A DNA stretch of 35,384 bases from contig CALFUE010000102.1 in NCBI GenBank assembly GCA_937916345.1, positions 1-35,384 on the forward strand, read 5' to 3'. This DNA is from an uncultured bacterium (lineage in GTDB: Bacteria > Bacillota > Clostridia > Lachnospirales > Lachnospiraceae). The notes under the pieces were generated by a model. The model saw only the letters and a program-made list of their open reading frames with translations, searched no databases and had not been told where the DNA came from. The position numbers and the translations under genes are program-made. Below are positions 24,140 through 31,993 of this stretch, in pieces (positions within the stretch are counted from its first letter, which is position 1; each line of letters opens with the position of its first letter).

Positions 24140-24807
24140 ATAATAATGCTGATATAAAAGCATATATATGCGACATAAGGGGCTTTATGAACGCTGAGCG
24201 CTATAACAAATACGCTAAGCTCATGCCTCAGTATGTTGTAAAAAAGGTTAATGCGCTGCGTCCTCTGGATGCAAAGAAAAGGACTCTGGGGGCGTGGTCT
24301 TTGCTTATGGAATGCCTGAAAGGGGTGGAGGATACAGCATTTCTCCATAAATGCCCCGAGAGATTCGCGTCTCTTCGATTCGATGAGAATGAGTACGGCA
24401 AGCCCTATCTGATGAATTTTTCCTGGATACATTTCAATCTCTCTCACAGCGGAGATTATGTGATGTGTGTCATCGCCAACTCGGATGTTGGCTGTGATAT
24501 CCAAAAGGTTGACCGCAAAAATGAAAAGGTTTCCCACCGCTTCTTTACAGAGTCCGAGAGGGAGATGATCGCAGAGCCCGGAGATTTCGCAAGGATCTGG
24601 AGCAGAAAAGAAGCTGTGATGAAGATGACCGGAAAAGGTCTCTCAGAGGGCATCGAAACCTTTGATGTGTCAGGGGATGAGGTGATACTTTCCGATCAGA
24701 CAAACTGCTATGTGGTGGATTTTTCCATCAGAAACGAATATAAATGTGCCATCTCCTCGCGCTGGAACAATTTTCCGGAGAGCATCTGGCGGGTGGTACT
24801 GCTGTAG
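24136..24807 (+). CDS. 4'-phosphopantetheinyl transferase, Sfp type
   Basis: 223 residues, two-lobed as in Sfp. Motifs: FNLSHSGDYVMC (about 100-111), VGCDIQ (118-123) and WSRKEAVMK (155-163). It transfers phosphopantetheine from CoA to carrier proteins. In Sfp the metal-binding motif is D-x-E; here the second position is Gln (D121, Q123), which I note as a possible variant rather than loss. It overlaps the hydrogenase stop by four bases (ATGA), an operon link without an obvious biochemical reason. No polyketide or non-ribosomal peptide synthase gene is in the window. Confidence 0.88.
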   Translation: MNNNADIKAYICDIRGFMNAERYNKYAKLMPQYVVKKVNALRPLDAKKRTLGAWSLLMECLKGVEDTAFLHKCPERFASLRFDENEYGKPYLMNFSWIHFNLSHSGDYVMCVIANSDVGCDIQKVDRKNEKVSHRFFTESEREMIAEPGDFARIWSRKEAVMKMTGKGLSEGIETFDVSGDEVILSDQTNCYVVDFSIRNEYKCAISSRWNNFPESIWRVVLL

Positions 24808-24815
24808 GTGCTTTT

Positions 24816-25430
24816 ATGAAAATTTTTGCGTACGAGGGTAAGTTCTGGCAATTCCTTAACACCGTGACTGATCTGGTATGGCTCAACATCCTTTTTATTA
24901 TCACTTCCATACCGATTTTTACCGTCGGCGCCGGAATGAGCGCGCTTCACTATATGTGCATCAAGATGTGGAGAGGCGAGGACGAGGGTATCACCAAGGG
25001 ATATTTTGCCGCCTTCAGGGCGAATTTCGGAAAGGGAACCGCGCTCTGGCTTATAATGCTTTTCATCGATATAGTGATAATCGCCGATCTATATTTTTAT
25101 TTTACCGGAGCCATACAGCTGCCGGGTGTGCTGATGGTCGTTATCATGATGTTCGCCATCATATATGTCATGGCGACGGTAATGGTTTTTCCGTTTCAGG
25201 CGCAGTTTGAGAACACTATCCTGAATACCTTTAAGAACTCGGCTCTCTACACTTTATCGAAGCTGCCGAAGGTGCTTGGGATGATCATCGTGCAGGCGCT
25301 GCCCTTTGCAGCGACTTACTTTTATGTACAGATAGCGCCGGTGCTGCTTTTCTTTTCTTTCTCTGTCCCCGCGTACACCGCGGTCATACTCTACGACAGG
25401 GATTTTAAGGAAATCGGAGGGATTGAGTAG
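24816..25430 (+). CDS. DUF624-like (YesL family) membrane protein
   Basis: 204 residues with four to five hydrophobic helices (about 20-45, 75-100, 107-130, 155-190). The start MKIFAYEGKFWQFLNTVTDLVWLN, with Phe/Trp-rich lead and LNILFIITSIPIFTVGA following, is typical of the DUF624 family. Such genes usually sit near carbohydrate transport or glycan genes; their function is unknown. An earlier in-frame ATG (24744) overlaps the transferase gene and would add a non-conserved tail, so ATG 24816 is preferred. It starts 8 bp after the previous stop. Confidence 0.82.
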   Translation: MKIFAYEGKFWQFLNTVTDLVWLNILFIITSIPIFTVGAGMSALHYMCIKMWRGEDEGITKGYFAAFRANFGKGTALWLIMLFIDIVIIADLYFYFTGAIQLPGVLMVVIMMFAIIYVMATVMVFPFQAQFENTILNTFKNSALYTLSKLPKVLGMIIVQALPFAATYFYVQIAPVLLFFSFSVPAYTAVILYDRDFKEIGGIE

Positions 25431-25436
25431 TTTGGC

Positions 25437-25466
25437 TTGACTAACTTTTTGGCTGTAATATACAAT
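25437..25466 (+). promoter_or_regulatory. Promoter of the reverse rubrerythrin gene
   Basis: TTGACT (25437-25442), 18-nt spacer, TACAAT (25461-25466). The predicted start near 25473 falls at the beginning of hairpin element D, as in copy B. Confidence 0.6.
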
Positions 25467-25468
25467 AT

Positions 25469-25496
25469 CGTGAGGGGCTTTTGACCCTCGCATCAT
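25469..25496 (+). repeat. Dispersed hairpin element, copy D (degenerate core)
   Basis: Keeps TTTTGACCC and CATCATT of the core and a shortened GAGGG/CCCTC stem. The similarity is much weaker than between A, B and C. Position (immediately after the -10 box) and orientation (TTTTGACC toward the gene) agree with copy B. Confidence 0.5.
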
Positions 25497-25545
25497 TGTT
25501 TGGATGGAAAAAAATAAAAAAGTGACGATTAGGAGGTATCGGATT

Positions 25546-26088
25546 ATGGCAAAATGGGTATGTGGAGTTTGCGGTTATGTACACGAGGGAGACAGCGCGC
25601 CGGAGGCTTGTCCGGTATGTAAAGCTCCCGCATCAAAATTCACAAAGCAGGAGGGAGAGCTCACCTGGGCGGCAGAGCATGTGGTAGGCATCGCGAAGGG
25701 AGCTCCGGAGGATATCATCGCGGATCTCAGATCAAACTTTGAGGGCGAGTGCAGCGAAGTCGGAATGTATCTGGCAATGAGCCGTCAGGCATTCAGAGAG
25801 GGTTATCCGGAGATCGGAGATTACTATCACAGGGCAGCTCTTGAGGAGGCTGAGCACGCCGCTAAATTTGCTGAGCTGCTTGGAGAGGTACTCACCGATT
25901 CCACAAAGAAGAATCTTCAGATGAGAGTGGACGCAGAGAACGGCGCCACTGCGGGAAAGGTGGACTTGGCAAAGAGAGCAAAGGCGCTCGATCTGGATGC
26001 TATTCATGACACCGTGCATGAGATGGCAAAGGACGAGGCAAGACACGGTAAAGCGTTTAAGGGGCTTCTTGACCGCTATTTCGGATGA
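25546..26088 (+). CDS. rbr: Reverse rubrerythrin (N-terminal rubredoxin domain)
   Basis: 180 residues. The rubredoxin-like iron site is at the N-terminus (C6, C9, C22, C25), followed by a four-helix ferritin-like diiron domain with FEGECSEVGMY, EEAEHAAKF and KDEARHGKAF. This domain order is the reverse of classical rubrerythrin and defines the H2O2/O2-reducing reverse rubrerythrins of clostridia. It detoxifies peroxide in the cytoplasm. AGGAGGT at 25531-25537 selects ATG 25546; the in-frame ATG at 25504 lacks a site. A terminator follows at 26197. Confidence 0.93.
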   Translation: MAKWVCGVCGYVHEGDSAPEACPVCKAPASKFTKQEGELTWAAEHVVGIAKGAPEDIIADLRSNFEGECSEVGMYLAMSRQAFREGYPEIGDYYHRAALEEAEHAAKFAELLGEVLTDSTKKNLQMRVDAENGATAGKVDLAKRAKALDLDAIHDTVHEMAKDEARHGKAFKGLLDRYFG

Positions 26089-26124
26089 TTTTTCATCAGG
26101 ATCATACCACGAAAGCACGAGCCA

Positions 26125-26230
26125 GGTAAACGCTTGCGTTTATTTGGCGACGCTGCGCGATAACAGATGCCTGCATCTGTTATATCATAACTGTTTACCG
26201 CAATTTGGGAAGATTGCGGTAATTTTTTTC
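26125..26230 (+). terminator. Hairpin cluster ending in a Rho-independent terminator
   Basis: Three hairpins follow the rubrerythrin gene: TAAACG-CTTG-CGTTTA (26127-26142), ATAACAGATG with CATCTGTTAT around CCTG (26160-26183), and ACCGCAAT with ATTGCGGT (26197-26220) followed by AATTTTTTT. The last is a good terminator. GGTAAAC (26125-26131) can also pair with GTTTACC (26193-26199), which would compete with the first bases of the terminator stem. Confidence 0.85.
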
Positions 26231-26261
26231 TAATTTTCAAATATTGAAAGGCGAATTTTTG

Positions 26262-26290
26262 TTGATTTTAAGAATATTAAAGAATATAAT
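26262..26290 (+). promoter_or_regulatory. Promoter of the ABC importer operon
   Basis: TTGATT (26262-26267), 17-nt spacer, TATAAT (26285-26290). The -10 is a perfect consensus in a very AT-rich setting, consistent with a highly expressed binding protein. Confidence 0.75.
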
Positions 26291-26344
26291 ATTTTTTGTT
26301 TAAGTGGCAGCTTGTGCCAATTTCACAAAAAGGAGGAGAAAAAA

Positions 26345-27835
26345 ATGAAAAGAAAAGTAGTTAGCGTCATGCTCTCAGCAGTAATGGCAGCGACACTCGC
26401 TGTTGGGTGCGGCAGCTCAAGCAATGATTCATCATCAGGCAGCAGCGCAGACAGCAGCACAGACAGCAGCGCGAGCACAGAGACATCTGCTGACTCATCA
26501 GCAGACACAACTGCAGCAGCCGATGCTGACACGGCAGCTACAGTAAATTCTTACGCAGGTGAGATCAACTTCATGCACTTCTCTACTTCAGAGGAAGTTG
26601 CAGGAAAGAACGGTGGTGCAGACGCATTCCGTACAGCCATCGCTCAGTGGGAGGAGGCAAATCCTGACATCACATTAAAGCAGGATATCCTCGCAAACGA
26701 TGATTACAAGACTCAGATAGCTACAAAGGCAGCAGCAGACGACCTTCCCGATGTATTTCTGCTTCAGGGTATGAATACCATCAGCTGGTCAAACCAGGGA
26801 CTGATCCTCGACCTTTCCGAGTACATTACAGGTTCTCCCTATGCGTCAGCATACAATATGGATTACCTCGTACCCTTTACCACAGGCGGAAAGTACTATG
26901 CATTCCCTGCTCTTACAGGTGGTACATGTTGTGTAGTTATCTATGATTCACAGATGTGGAGCGACATAGGATATGACGCATTCCCGACAACATGGGCAGA
27001 TGTTGAGGCAGCTGCAGCAGCTTTCGCTTCATCTGATCAGTATGCAGATGTTGATACAATCGCGTTCGGTAACGGCGGACAGTGGCAGATGAATTCAGAC
27101 TTCATCTCATGCCTGGCTTATCAGTACACTGGTACAGACTGGTATGCAGACATTATCGCAGGCGGCGGAAATTCAAAGTTCACAGACGATGCTTTCGTAG
27201 CAGCTCTTACAGAGACACAGAGACTGTTCAAGGATACATCGATCTTCAACAGCAACTTTAACTCAGTAACAAATGAGGATGCCAGGGAGTACTTCATCGC
27301 AGGCGATGCAGCTGCATTCATCGGCGGTAACTGGGATTGGTCTTACATCTATGACAACCTCAAGACAAATGATCCCGACAAGTTCGCAAACATGAAGGTT
27401 GCGGTTCTTCCCAAGGTTGCTGACGGCACTTACACAGACAACTTCCAGAACATAGGTCTTGGATATGGTGTGGCTATCAGCTCAAAGGTTGCCAGCGATC
27501 CCGACAAGCTTGCGGCATGCGTTGACCTCGCTCAGTATCTGACAGGTCCCGCATTCGCCACCTATGTTGGAGCAAACTACGCACTCGGCGGCTTCTGCTC
27601 AGCAGACGTTGACCTTTCAGCATTCGATCAGCAGACAGTTGATTTCTACAACTTCTCTTATGTAGACAACAAGGGCTGCGAGATCTACGATTCATATGTA
27701 GATGGTTCTGTATGGTCAGTACTCAACACCGAGATGCAGGAGATGACAAACGGCTCAAAGGATCCTGCTACTGTAGCAGCTGATACACAGGCTGCTTATG
27801 AGGCATATCTTGCAGGCTAATCGATCTTCTATAAG
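26345..27835 (+). CDS. Carbohydrate ABC transporter substrate-binding lipoprotein
   Basis: The coding part ends at the TAA at 27818-27820 (491 residues). A lipoprotein signal peptide ends in the lipobox LAVGC (C22 lipidated), followed by a Ser/Asp/Ala-rich tether to about residue 75 and a family 1 extracellular solute-binding fold (NFMHFSTSEE, DDLPDVFLLQGMN, AAAFIGGNWDW). It would capture an oligosaccharide outside the membrane for the two permeases downstream. Codon use (GCA, ACA, CTT rich) differs from neighbouring genes, as expected for a highly expressed protein. RBS AAGGAGG selects ATG 26345; an earlier in-frame ATG (26312) would spoil the signal peptide. The substrate is unknown. Confidence 0.88.
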
Positions 27836-27859
27836 GGGAGCGTGTCAGCTCCCCTTTTT
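27833..27859 (+). terminator. Intercistronic terminator/attenuator hairpin
   Basis: AAGGGGAGC (27833-27841) pairs with GCTCCCCTT (27848-27856), followed by more T. Placed between the binding protein and permease genes, it probably makes the binding protein message more abundant than the permease message. Confidence 0.85.
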
Positions 27860-27894
27860 CGTTAGGATATTAATCAAATGCAAAGGGGGTAAAT

Positions 27895-28887
27895 ATGTTA
27901 CAATCCATTAAACCTAAGAGAAGTGTGATCTTCGCATATTTGATCGTCCCGGTAGTACTGTTTGTGTTTACGGTTTTCGTTCCATTGGTCGCTGCTCTTA
28001 TCTACAGCTTCACAAACTGGAAGGGTGGTCCCACAAAAACCTTCAACGGAATTCAGAATTATATAGACCTTTTCCATGACAATGTCTTCTGGCTTTCCTT
28101 CGGAAACAATATCTTTCTCGTAGTGGCATGTATCATCGGACAGATAGGCATCGCCTTCATTCTGGTCATGCTCATCAACTCAAAGCTGGTCAAGCTTAAG
28201 GGTATTCACCGTACCTTCGGCTTTTTCCCCAGCACAATCTCCGCTCTCTGCGTGGGATTTATCTGGTCCATGATCTATGATCAGAGGCGCGGACTCATCA
28301 ACTGGGCGTTGGTTCAGCTTGGAAAATACAGTTCTGCAAAGAATGCTCCCATCTGGCTGGACAATTCTGCCGCACCAATCATGCTGATACTTGCTATACC
28401 ATTGATCTGGCAGTACATCGGATATTACATGGTTATCATCCTTTCCGCTGTTTCCTCCATCGACACAGAGGTACTGGAGTCTGCGGAGATCGACGGAGCC
28501 AGCGGTTTCAAGCGTGCGCGTTATGTGGTGCTTCCTCTGATTAGGAACACACTCCTCGTATGTATGACGCTGTGTATCGCAGGAAATATGAAAGCATTCG
28601 ACAACATTTATGCTATGACAGAGGGTGGTCCCGGATACGATTCCATGGTTATGGCCCTCTACGGATACAAGGTATCATTTGAGCAGAGTAATCTCGGATA
28701 CGGTTCTACCATATCCGTCGGTATATTCGTACTGTCTCTGGCAGTGATCGGAGGCTCTCAGTTCCTCCTGAACTACTTCATGGTCGACAAATACGATCGC
28801 GCCGAGGCAAAGGCAAAAAAGATACAGGACAAACAGGCCCGTGCTGCTTACAAGGCGCGCATGGCTGAAATGAAGGGAAGGGGGTGA
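27895..28887 (+). CDS. ABC transporter permease, MalF-like
   Basis: 330 residues with about six transmembrane helices and the cytoplasmic EAA loop (SAEIDGASGFKRARYVVLP, near residues 197-215) that docks the ATPase. The N-terminus has the short basic lead KPKRS before the first helix. It forms the channel with the next gene product. AAAGGGGG precedes the start. The C-terminal tail is rich in Lys/Ala. No ATP-binding subunit is encoded here, so a shared ATPase (MsmX/MalK type) elsewhere is inferred. Confidence 0.93.
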   Translation: MLQSIKPKRSVIFAYLIVPVVLFVFTVFVPLVAALIYSFTNWKGGPTKTFNGIQNYIDLFHDNVFWLSFGNNIFLVVACIIGQIGIAFILVMLINSKLVKLKGIHRTFGFFPSTISALCVGFIWSMIYDQRRGLINWALVQLGKYSSAKNAPIWLDNSAAPIMLILAIPLIWQYIGYYMVIILSAVSSIDTEVLESAEIDGASGFKRARYVVLPLIRNTLLVCMTLCIAGNMKAFDNIYAMTEGGPGYDSMVMALYGYKVSFEQSNLGYGSTISVGIFVLSLAVIGGSQFLLNYFMVDKYDRAEAKAKKIQDKQARAAYKARMAEMKGRG

Positions 28888-28892
28888 AAACT

Positions 28893-29771
28893 ATGGCAGA
28901 GATGAGTCGTACAAAAAAGATCGATACCAGGCAAAAGATCGCCAGAGGTTTCGGCGGAGCAATATTGAACATCCTTCTGTGGATATTCTCCCTGACCTGT
29001 ATGTTCCCGCTGATCTGGATGCTCTATTCTTCACTGAAGAAAAAGGCAGAGTTCAATGCGGATGTAGTGAGCCTCCCGTCAATGCCGTCGCTGGACAACT
29101 ATTTCAGCGTGTTTGCCGACAAGGACGCAGACCTGATCAAGGCCATGTTTAACAGTGTGAGGACCACAGTCCTTTCTGTTGCCCTCATAGTGCTGTTTTC
29201 CTTCATAGTGGGCTATATCCTGGCGAGAGTCAATTTTAAGCTCAACAGACCGCTGTATGTGATGTTTTTGATGGGAATGCTGATCCCCATCCATTCACTT
29301 CTGGTTCCGATCTATGTCATCTTTAACGGAGCAGGAATGGCAAACCAGTGGTACACACTGCTGTTCCCGTATGTGGCCTTCAATCTGCCTGTGTCACTGT
29401 TTTTGGTGGAGGGGTATGTGAAGGGTATACCTTCCGCGTTGGAGGAGGCTGCGGCCATCGACGGCAGCGGCTTCTCCCGCACGATGTTCTCAATAATCCT
29501 GCCGATCTGTAAGCCGATACTCGTGACGGTAGCGATAATCAATGTATTCAGCTGCTGGAATGAGTTCTCCTTCGCTTTGGTATTGATTTCAAACAACAAG
29601 GACATCACCACGGTTCCGCTGGCTCTGAAAAACTTCACGGGACAGTTCACCAGCGACTATCCGAAGATGATGGCAGCAATGCTCATAACCATGGCGCCGG
29701 TAGTGATTCTCTACTTCGTATTTTCAAAGCAGATCATCAAGGGTATGGTAGCAGGAGCCGTAAAAGGTTGA
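28893..29771 (+). CDS. ABC transporter permease, MalG-like
   Basis: 292 residues with about six transmembrane helices. The EAA loop is EEAAAIDGSGFSRTMFSII (around residue 190), and the C-terminal end (KQIIKGMVAGAVKG) is the classical MalG-type ending. It is the second half of the importer. A GTG at 28884 in the same frame overlaps the upstream stop; ATG 28893 is preferred because the GGAAGGGGG at 28876-28884 is spaced 8 nt from it. Either start changes only three residues. Confidence 0.92.
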   Translation: MAEMSRTKKIDTRQKIARGFGGAILNILLWIFSLTCMFPLIWMLYSSLKKKAEFNADVVSLPSMPSLDNYFSVFADKDADLIKAMFNSVRTTVLSVALIVLFSFIVGYILARVNFKLNRPLYVMFLMGMLIPIHSLLVPIYVIFNGAGMANQWYTLLFPYVAFNLPVSLFLVEGYVKGIPSALEEAAAIDGSGFSRTMFSIILPICKPILVTVAIINVFSCWNEFSFALVLISNNKDITTVPLALKNFTGQFTSDYPKMMAAMLITMAPVVILYFVFSKQIIKGMVAGAVKG

Positions 29772-29779
29772 AATTTCTC

Positions 29780-29809
29780 TTGACATAGTGTTGCCATATA
29801 TGATATGTT
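29780..29809 (+). promoter_or_regulatory. Possible promoter ahead of tRNA-Pro
   Basis: Perfect TTGACA (29780-29785), 18-nt spacer, TATGTT (29804-29809). It begins 9 bp after the permease stop. A terminator-like hairpin stands between it and the tRNA, which leaves the assignment uncertain. Confidence 0.5.
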
Positions 29810-29812
29810 TAG

Positions 29813-29841
29813 CAAGCGGGCTTAAAATGCCCGCTTGTCTT
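29813..29841 (+). terminator. Hairpin between the permease gene and tRNA-Pro
   Basis: CAAGCGGGC (29813-29821) pairs perfectly with GCCCGCTTG (29829-29837) around TTAAAAT, followed by TCTT. It probably terminates the ABC operon, but it also lies in the 5' leader of any tRNA precursor starting near 29815. Confidence 0.75.
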
Positions 29842-29842
29842 A

Positions 29843-29916
29843 CGGAGCGTGGCGTAGCTTGGTAGCGCGCTCGGCTGGGGGCCGAGAGGTCGCAGGTTCA
29901 AATCCTGTCGCTCCGA
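29843..29916 (+). tRNA. tRNA-Pro (anticodon GGG)
   Basis: Cloverleaf by eye: acceptor CGGAGCG (29843-29849) with CGCTCCG (29909-29915), D-arm GCGTAGCTTGGTAGCGC, anticodon stem CTCGG/CCGAG with loop CTGGGGG (anticodon GGG), T-arm GCAGG-TTCAAAT-CCTGT, discriminator A. CCA is not encoded and must be added. It reads CCC/CCU proline codons. A short T run follows. Confidence 0.96.
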
Positions 29917-29984
29917 TTTTTCTAAGGTAAAATCTCAAAAAATCCCAAAATTCAAAAAAACAGTAGCTATTTAAAAAAATCTGT

Positions 29985-30017
29985 GATAGAATAGCACAGC
30001 ATGTGTTATTGTGCTAT
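29985..30017 (+). promoter_or_regulatory. Extended -10 promoter and overlapping hairpin ahead of tig
   Basis: TAGAAT (29987-29992) preceded by TGA at the extended -10 position; the -35 is weak (TAGCTA, 17 nt upstream). ATAGCACA (29991-29998) pairs perfectly with TGTGCTAT (30010-30017), a dyad spanning the predicted start. It could be an operator or a 5'-end stabilising hairpin. Confidence 0.55.
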
Positions 30018-30041
30018 AAAGTAATAAACAGGAGAGAGAAA

Positions 30042-31370
30042 ATGAGTGTTAGCGTCGAGAAGTTAGAAAAAAACATGGCAAAGCTCACCGTCGAGGTGGA
30101 GGCAGCTGAATTTGAGAAATGCATTCAAAAAGCATACCAGGACATGAAGAACAGGGTTTCCATCCCGGGCTTCCGCAAGGGGAAGGCACCCAGAAATCTC
30201 ATCGAAAAGATGTATGGACCGGAGATTTTTTACGACAATGCCACAAGATATGCCATAAACGGCAATTACCCGCAGGCTGCGGAAGAGAGCGGACTTGACA
30301 TAGTTTCCCGTCCGCAGATAGAGGTCACAAATATCGGAAAGGACGAGAATTTCGTATTTACGGCTCTTGTGGCTGTAAAGCCCGTTGTAAAGCTGGGCAA
30401 ATACGAAGGCTTGGAGATCACCGGGCACGATACGACAGTCACAGAATCCGATGTGCAGGCTGAGATAGACAGACAGCTGAACATCAATTCACGTACGGTC
30501 GAAGTCACAGACAGACCTGTTCAGGACAAGGACACTGCTGTCATTGATTTTGAAGGCTTCTCGGACGGAGCCGCATTTCCGGGGGGAAAGGGCGAGAACC
30601 ACTCGCTCGTTATCGGATCTCACAGCTTCATTGACAATTTCGAGGAGCAGCTCATCGGACACAGCGTGGGAGAAGAGATAGATGTCAATGTTACTTTCCC
30701 CGCGGAGTACCATGCGCCTGAGCTGGCAGGAAAGCCCGCCACCTTCAAGGTAAAGATTAATGCCATAAAGGCAAAGGATATCCCCGAGCTGAACGATGAG
30801 TATGTATCCGACATCTCGGAGTTCGAGACCGTGGATGAGTACAGAGAGGGCATAAAGAAAGAACTCACTGAAAAAAAGAAAAAAGAAGCCGAGTCCATCT
30901 ATGAGGAGGAGGCTGTAAAGCAGGCAGTCGAGGCCTCAGAGATGGAAATACCGGATCCGATGATTGAATATCAGATAGACGGCATGATCGACGATTTCGC
31001 AACCAGGCTCTCAATGCAGGGCATGAGTATTGATCAGTACTTCACTATGTCCGGCGTCAATGAGGAGAGACTGAGGGAGCAGATGAGGGATCAGGCATTA
31101 GCCAGCATCCGGGGTTCACTGGTACTTGAGGCTATTGCAGCTGAGCAGAAATTTGAGATTACAGACGCAGAGATAGACGAGGAGATCTATGAGACAGTAA
31201 ACAGCTATTACATGGGAGCCGACGCTTCAAAGATCAAGGAGAATATGTCCGGGAAGGAGCTTAACCGTATAAAAGAGGATGTGTCAAAGAGAAAGGCCAT
31301 GAAGTATCTCGTAGAGAAGGCTAAGATAACAAAAGAAAAGAAAACTGCCAAGAAGAAAGAGGAGGAATAA
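30042..31370 (+). CDS. tig: Trigger factor
   Basis: 442 residues, three-domain chaperone. The ribosome-binding signature GFRKGKAP is at residues 43-50. The FKBP-like prolyl isomerase domain spans about 150-245 (TAVIDFEGFSDGAAFPGG), and the C-terminal helical chaperone arm ends in a Lys/Glu-rich tail. It binds nascent chains at the ribosome exit. GGAGAG upstream selects ATG 30042 over an earlier in-frame ATG at 30003. It heads tig-clpP-clpX-engB-mecA; the tig-clpP-clpX order is conserved in many Firmicutes. Confidence 0.96.
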   Translation: MSVSVEKLEKNMAKLTVEVEAAEFEKCIQKAYQDMKNRVSIPGFRKGKAPRNLIEKMYGPEIFYDNATRYAINGNYPQAAEESGLDIVSRPQIEVTNIGKDENFVFTALVAVKPVVKLGKYEGLEITGHDTTVTESDVQAEIDRQLNINSRTVEVTDRPVQDKDTAVIDFEGFSDGAAFPGGKGENHSLVIGSHSFIDNFEEQLIGHSVGEEIDVNVTFPAEYHAPELAGKPATFKVKINAIKAKDIPELNDEYVSDISEFETVDEYREGIKKELTEKKKKEAESIYEEEAVKQAVEASEMEIPDPMIEYQIDGMIDDFATRLSMQGMSIDQYFTMSGVNEERLREQMRDQALASIRGSLVLEAIAAEQKFEITDAEIDEEIYETVNSYYMGADASKIKENMSGKELNRIKEDVSKRKAMKYLVEKAKITKEKKTAKKKEEE

Positions 31371-31371
31371 T

Positions 31372-31974
31372 ATGAGTCTTGTACCTTATGTCATTGAACA
31401 GACCAGTCGTGGTGAGAGAAGCTACGATATTTATTCGAGACTGCTTGAGGAGAGAATTATATTCCTGGGTGAGGAGGTAACTGATGCCTCAGCATCTATA
31501 ATCGTTGCGGAGCTGCTGTTTCTGGAGTCAAAGGATCCCGGAAAGGATATCCATCTGTATATCAATTCGCCGGGAGGCTCGGTTACCGCCGGAATGGCTA
31601 TATACGACACGATGCAGTACATTAAGTGTGATGTATCGACCATCTGCGTGGGACTCGCAGCATCAATGGGAGCGTTCCTGCTCTCGGGCGGCGCAAAAGG
31701 CAAAAGATTCGCGCTTCCGAACTCGGAGATAATGATACATCAGCCCAGTGGCGGAGCTAAGGGACAGGCTACGGAGATCCAGATAGTTGCCGAGAATATT
31801 CTGAAGGTAAAGGAAAAGCTGAACCGCATGCTGGCTGCAAATACAGGACAGCCCTTCGAAAAGGTTGCGGCCGACACCGAGCGTGACAACTATATGAGCG
31901 CTGAGGAGGCTCTTGAGTACGGTCTTGTGGATCGCATCATCGAGAACCATGTATTGGATGAGAAAAAAGACTGA
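31372..31974 (+). CDS. clpP: ATP-dependent Clp protease proteolytic subunit
   Basis: 200 residues with catalytic triad S98 (AASMGAF), H123 (MIHQPSGG) and D172 (TERDNYMS). It forms the tetradecameric barrel that degrades substrates delivered by ClpX or ClpC. It begins one base after tig stops, with AAGAGGAGG inside the tig end as ribosome binding site. Confidence 0.97.
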   Translation: MSLVPYVIEQTSRGERSYDIYSRLLEERIIFLGEEVTDASASIIVAELLFLESKDPGKDIHLYINSPGGSVTAGMAIYDTMQYIKCDVSTICVGLAASMGAFLLSGGAKGKRFALPNSEIMIHQPSGGAKGQATEIQIVAENILKVKEKLNRMLAANTGQPFEKVAADTERDNYMSAEEALEYGLVDRIIENHVLDEKKD

Positions 31975-31993
31975 GGCACACAAGGAGTAGATC

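Noticed and set aside
23282..24163. 293-codon reverse-strand open frame inside the hydrogenase
   Set aside because: Long but a shadow of a gene with full H-cluster motifs on the other strand; no motifs of its own.
1056..25496. CRISPR array or insertion sequence explanation for the repeats
   Set aside because: Copies are kilobases apart, there is no regular spacing, no cas gene and no transposase in the window.
29780..29804. -10 box TATGAT with the TTGACA at 29780
   Set aside because: The spacer would be only 13 bp; TATGTT with 18 bp is the better choice.
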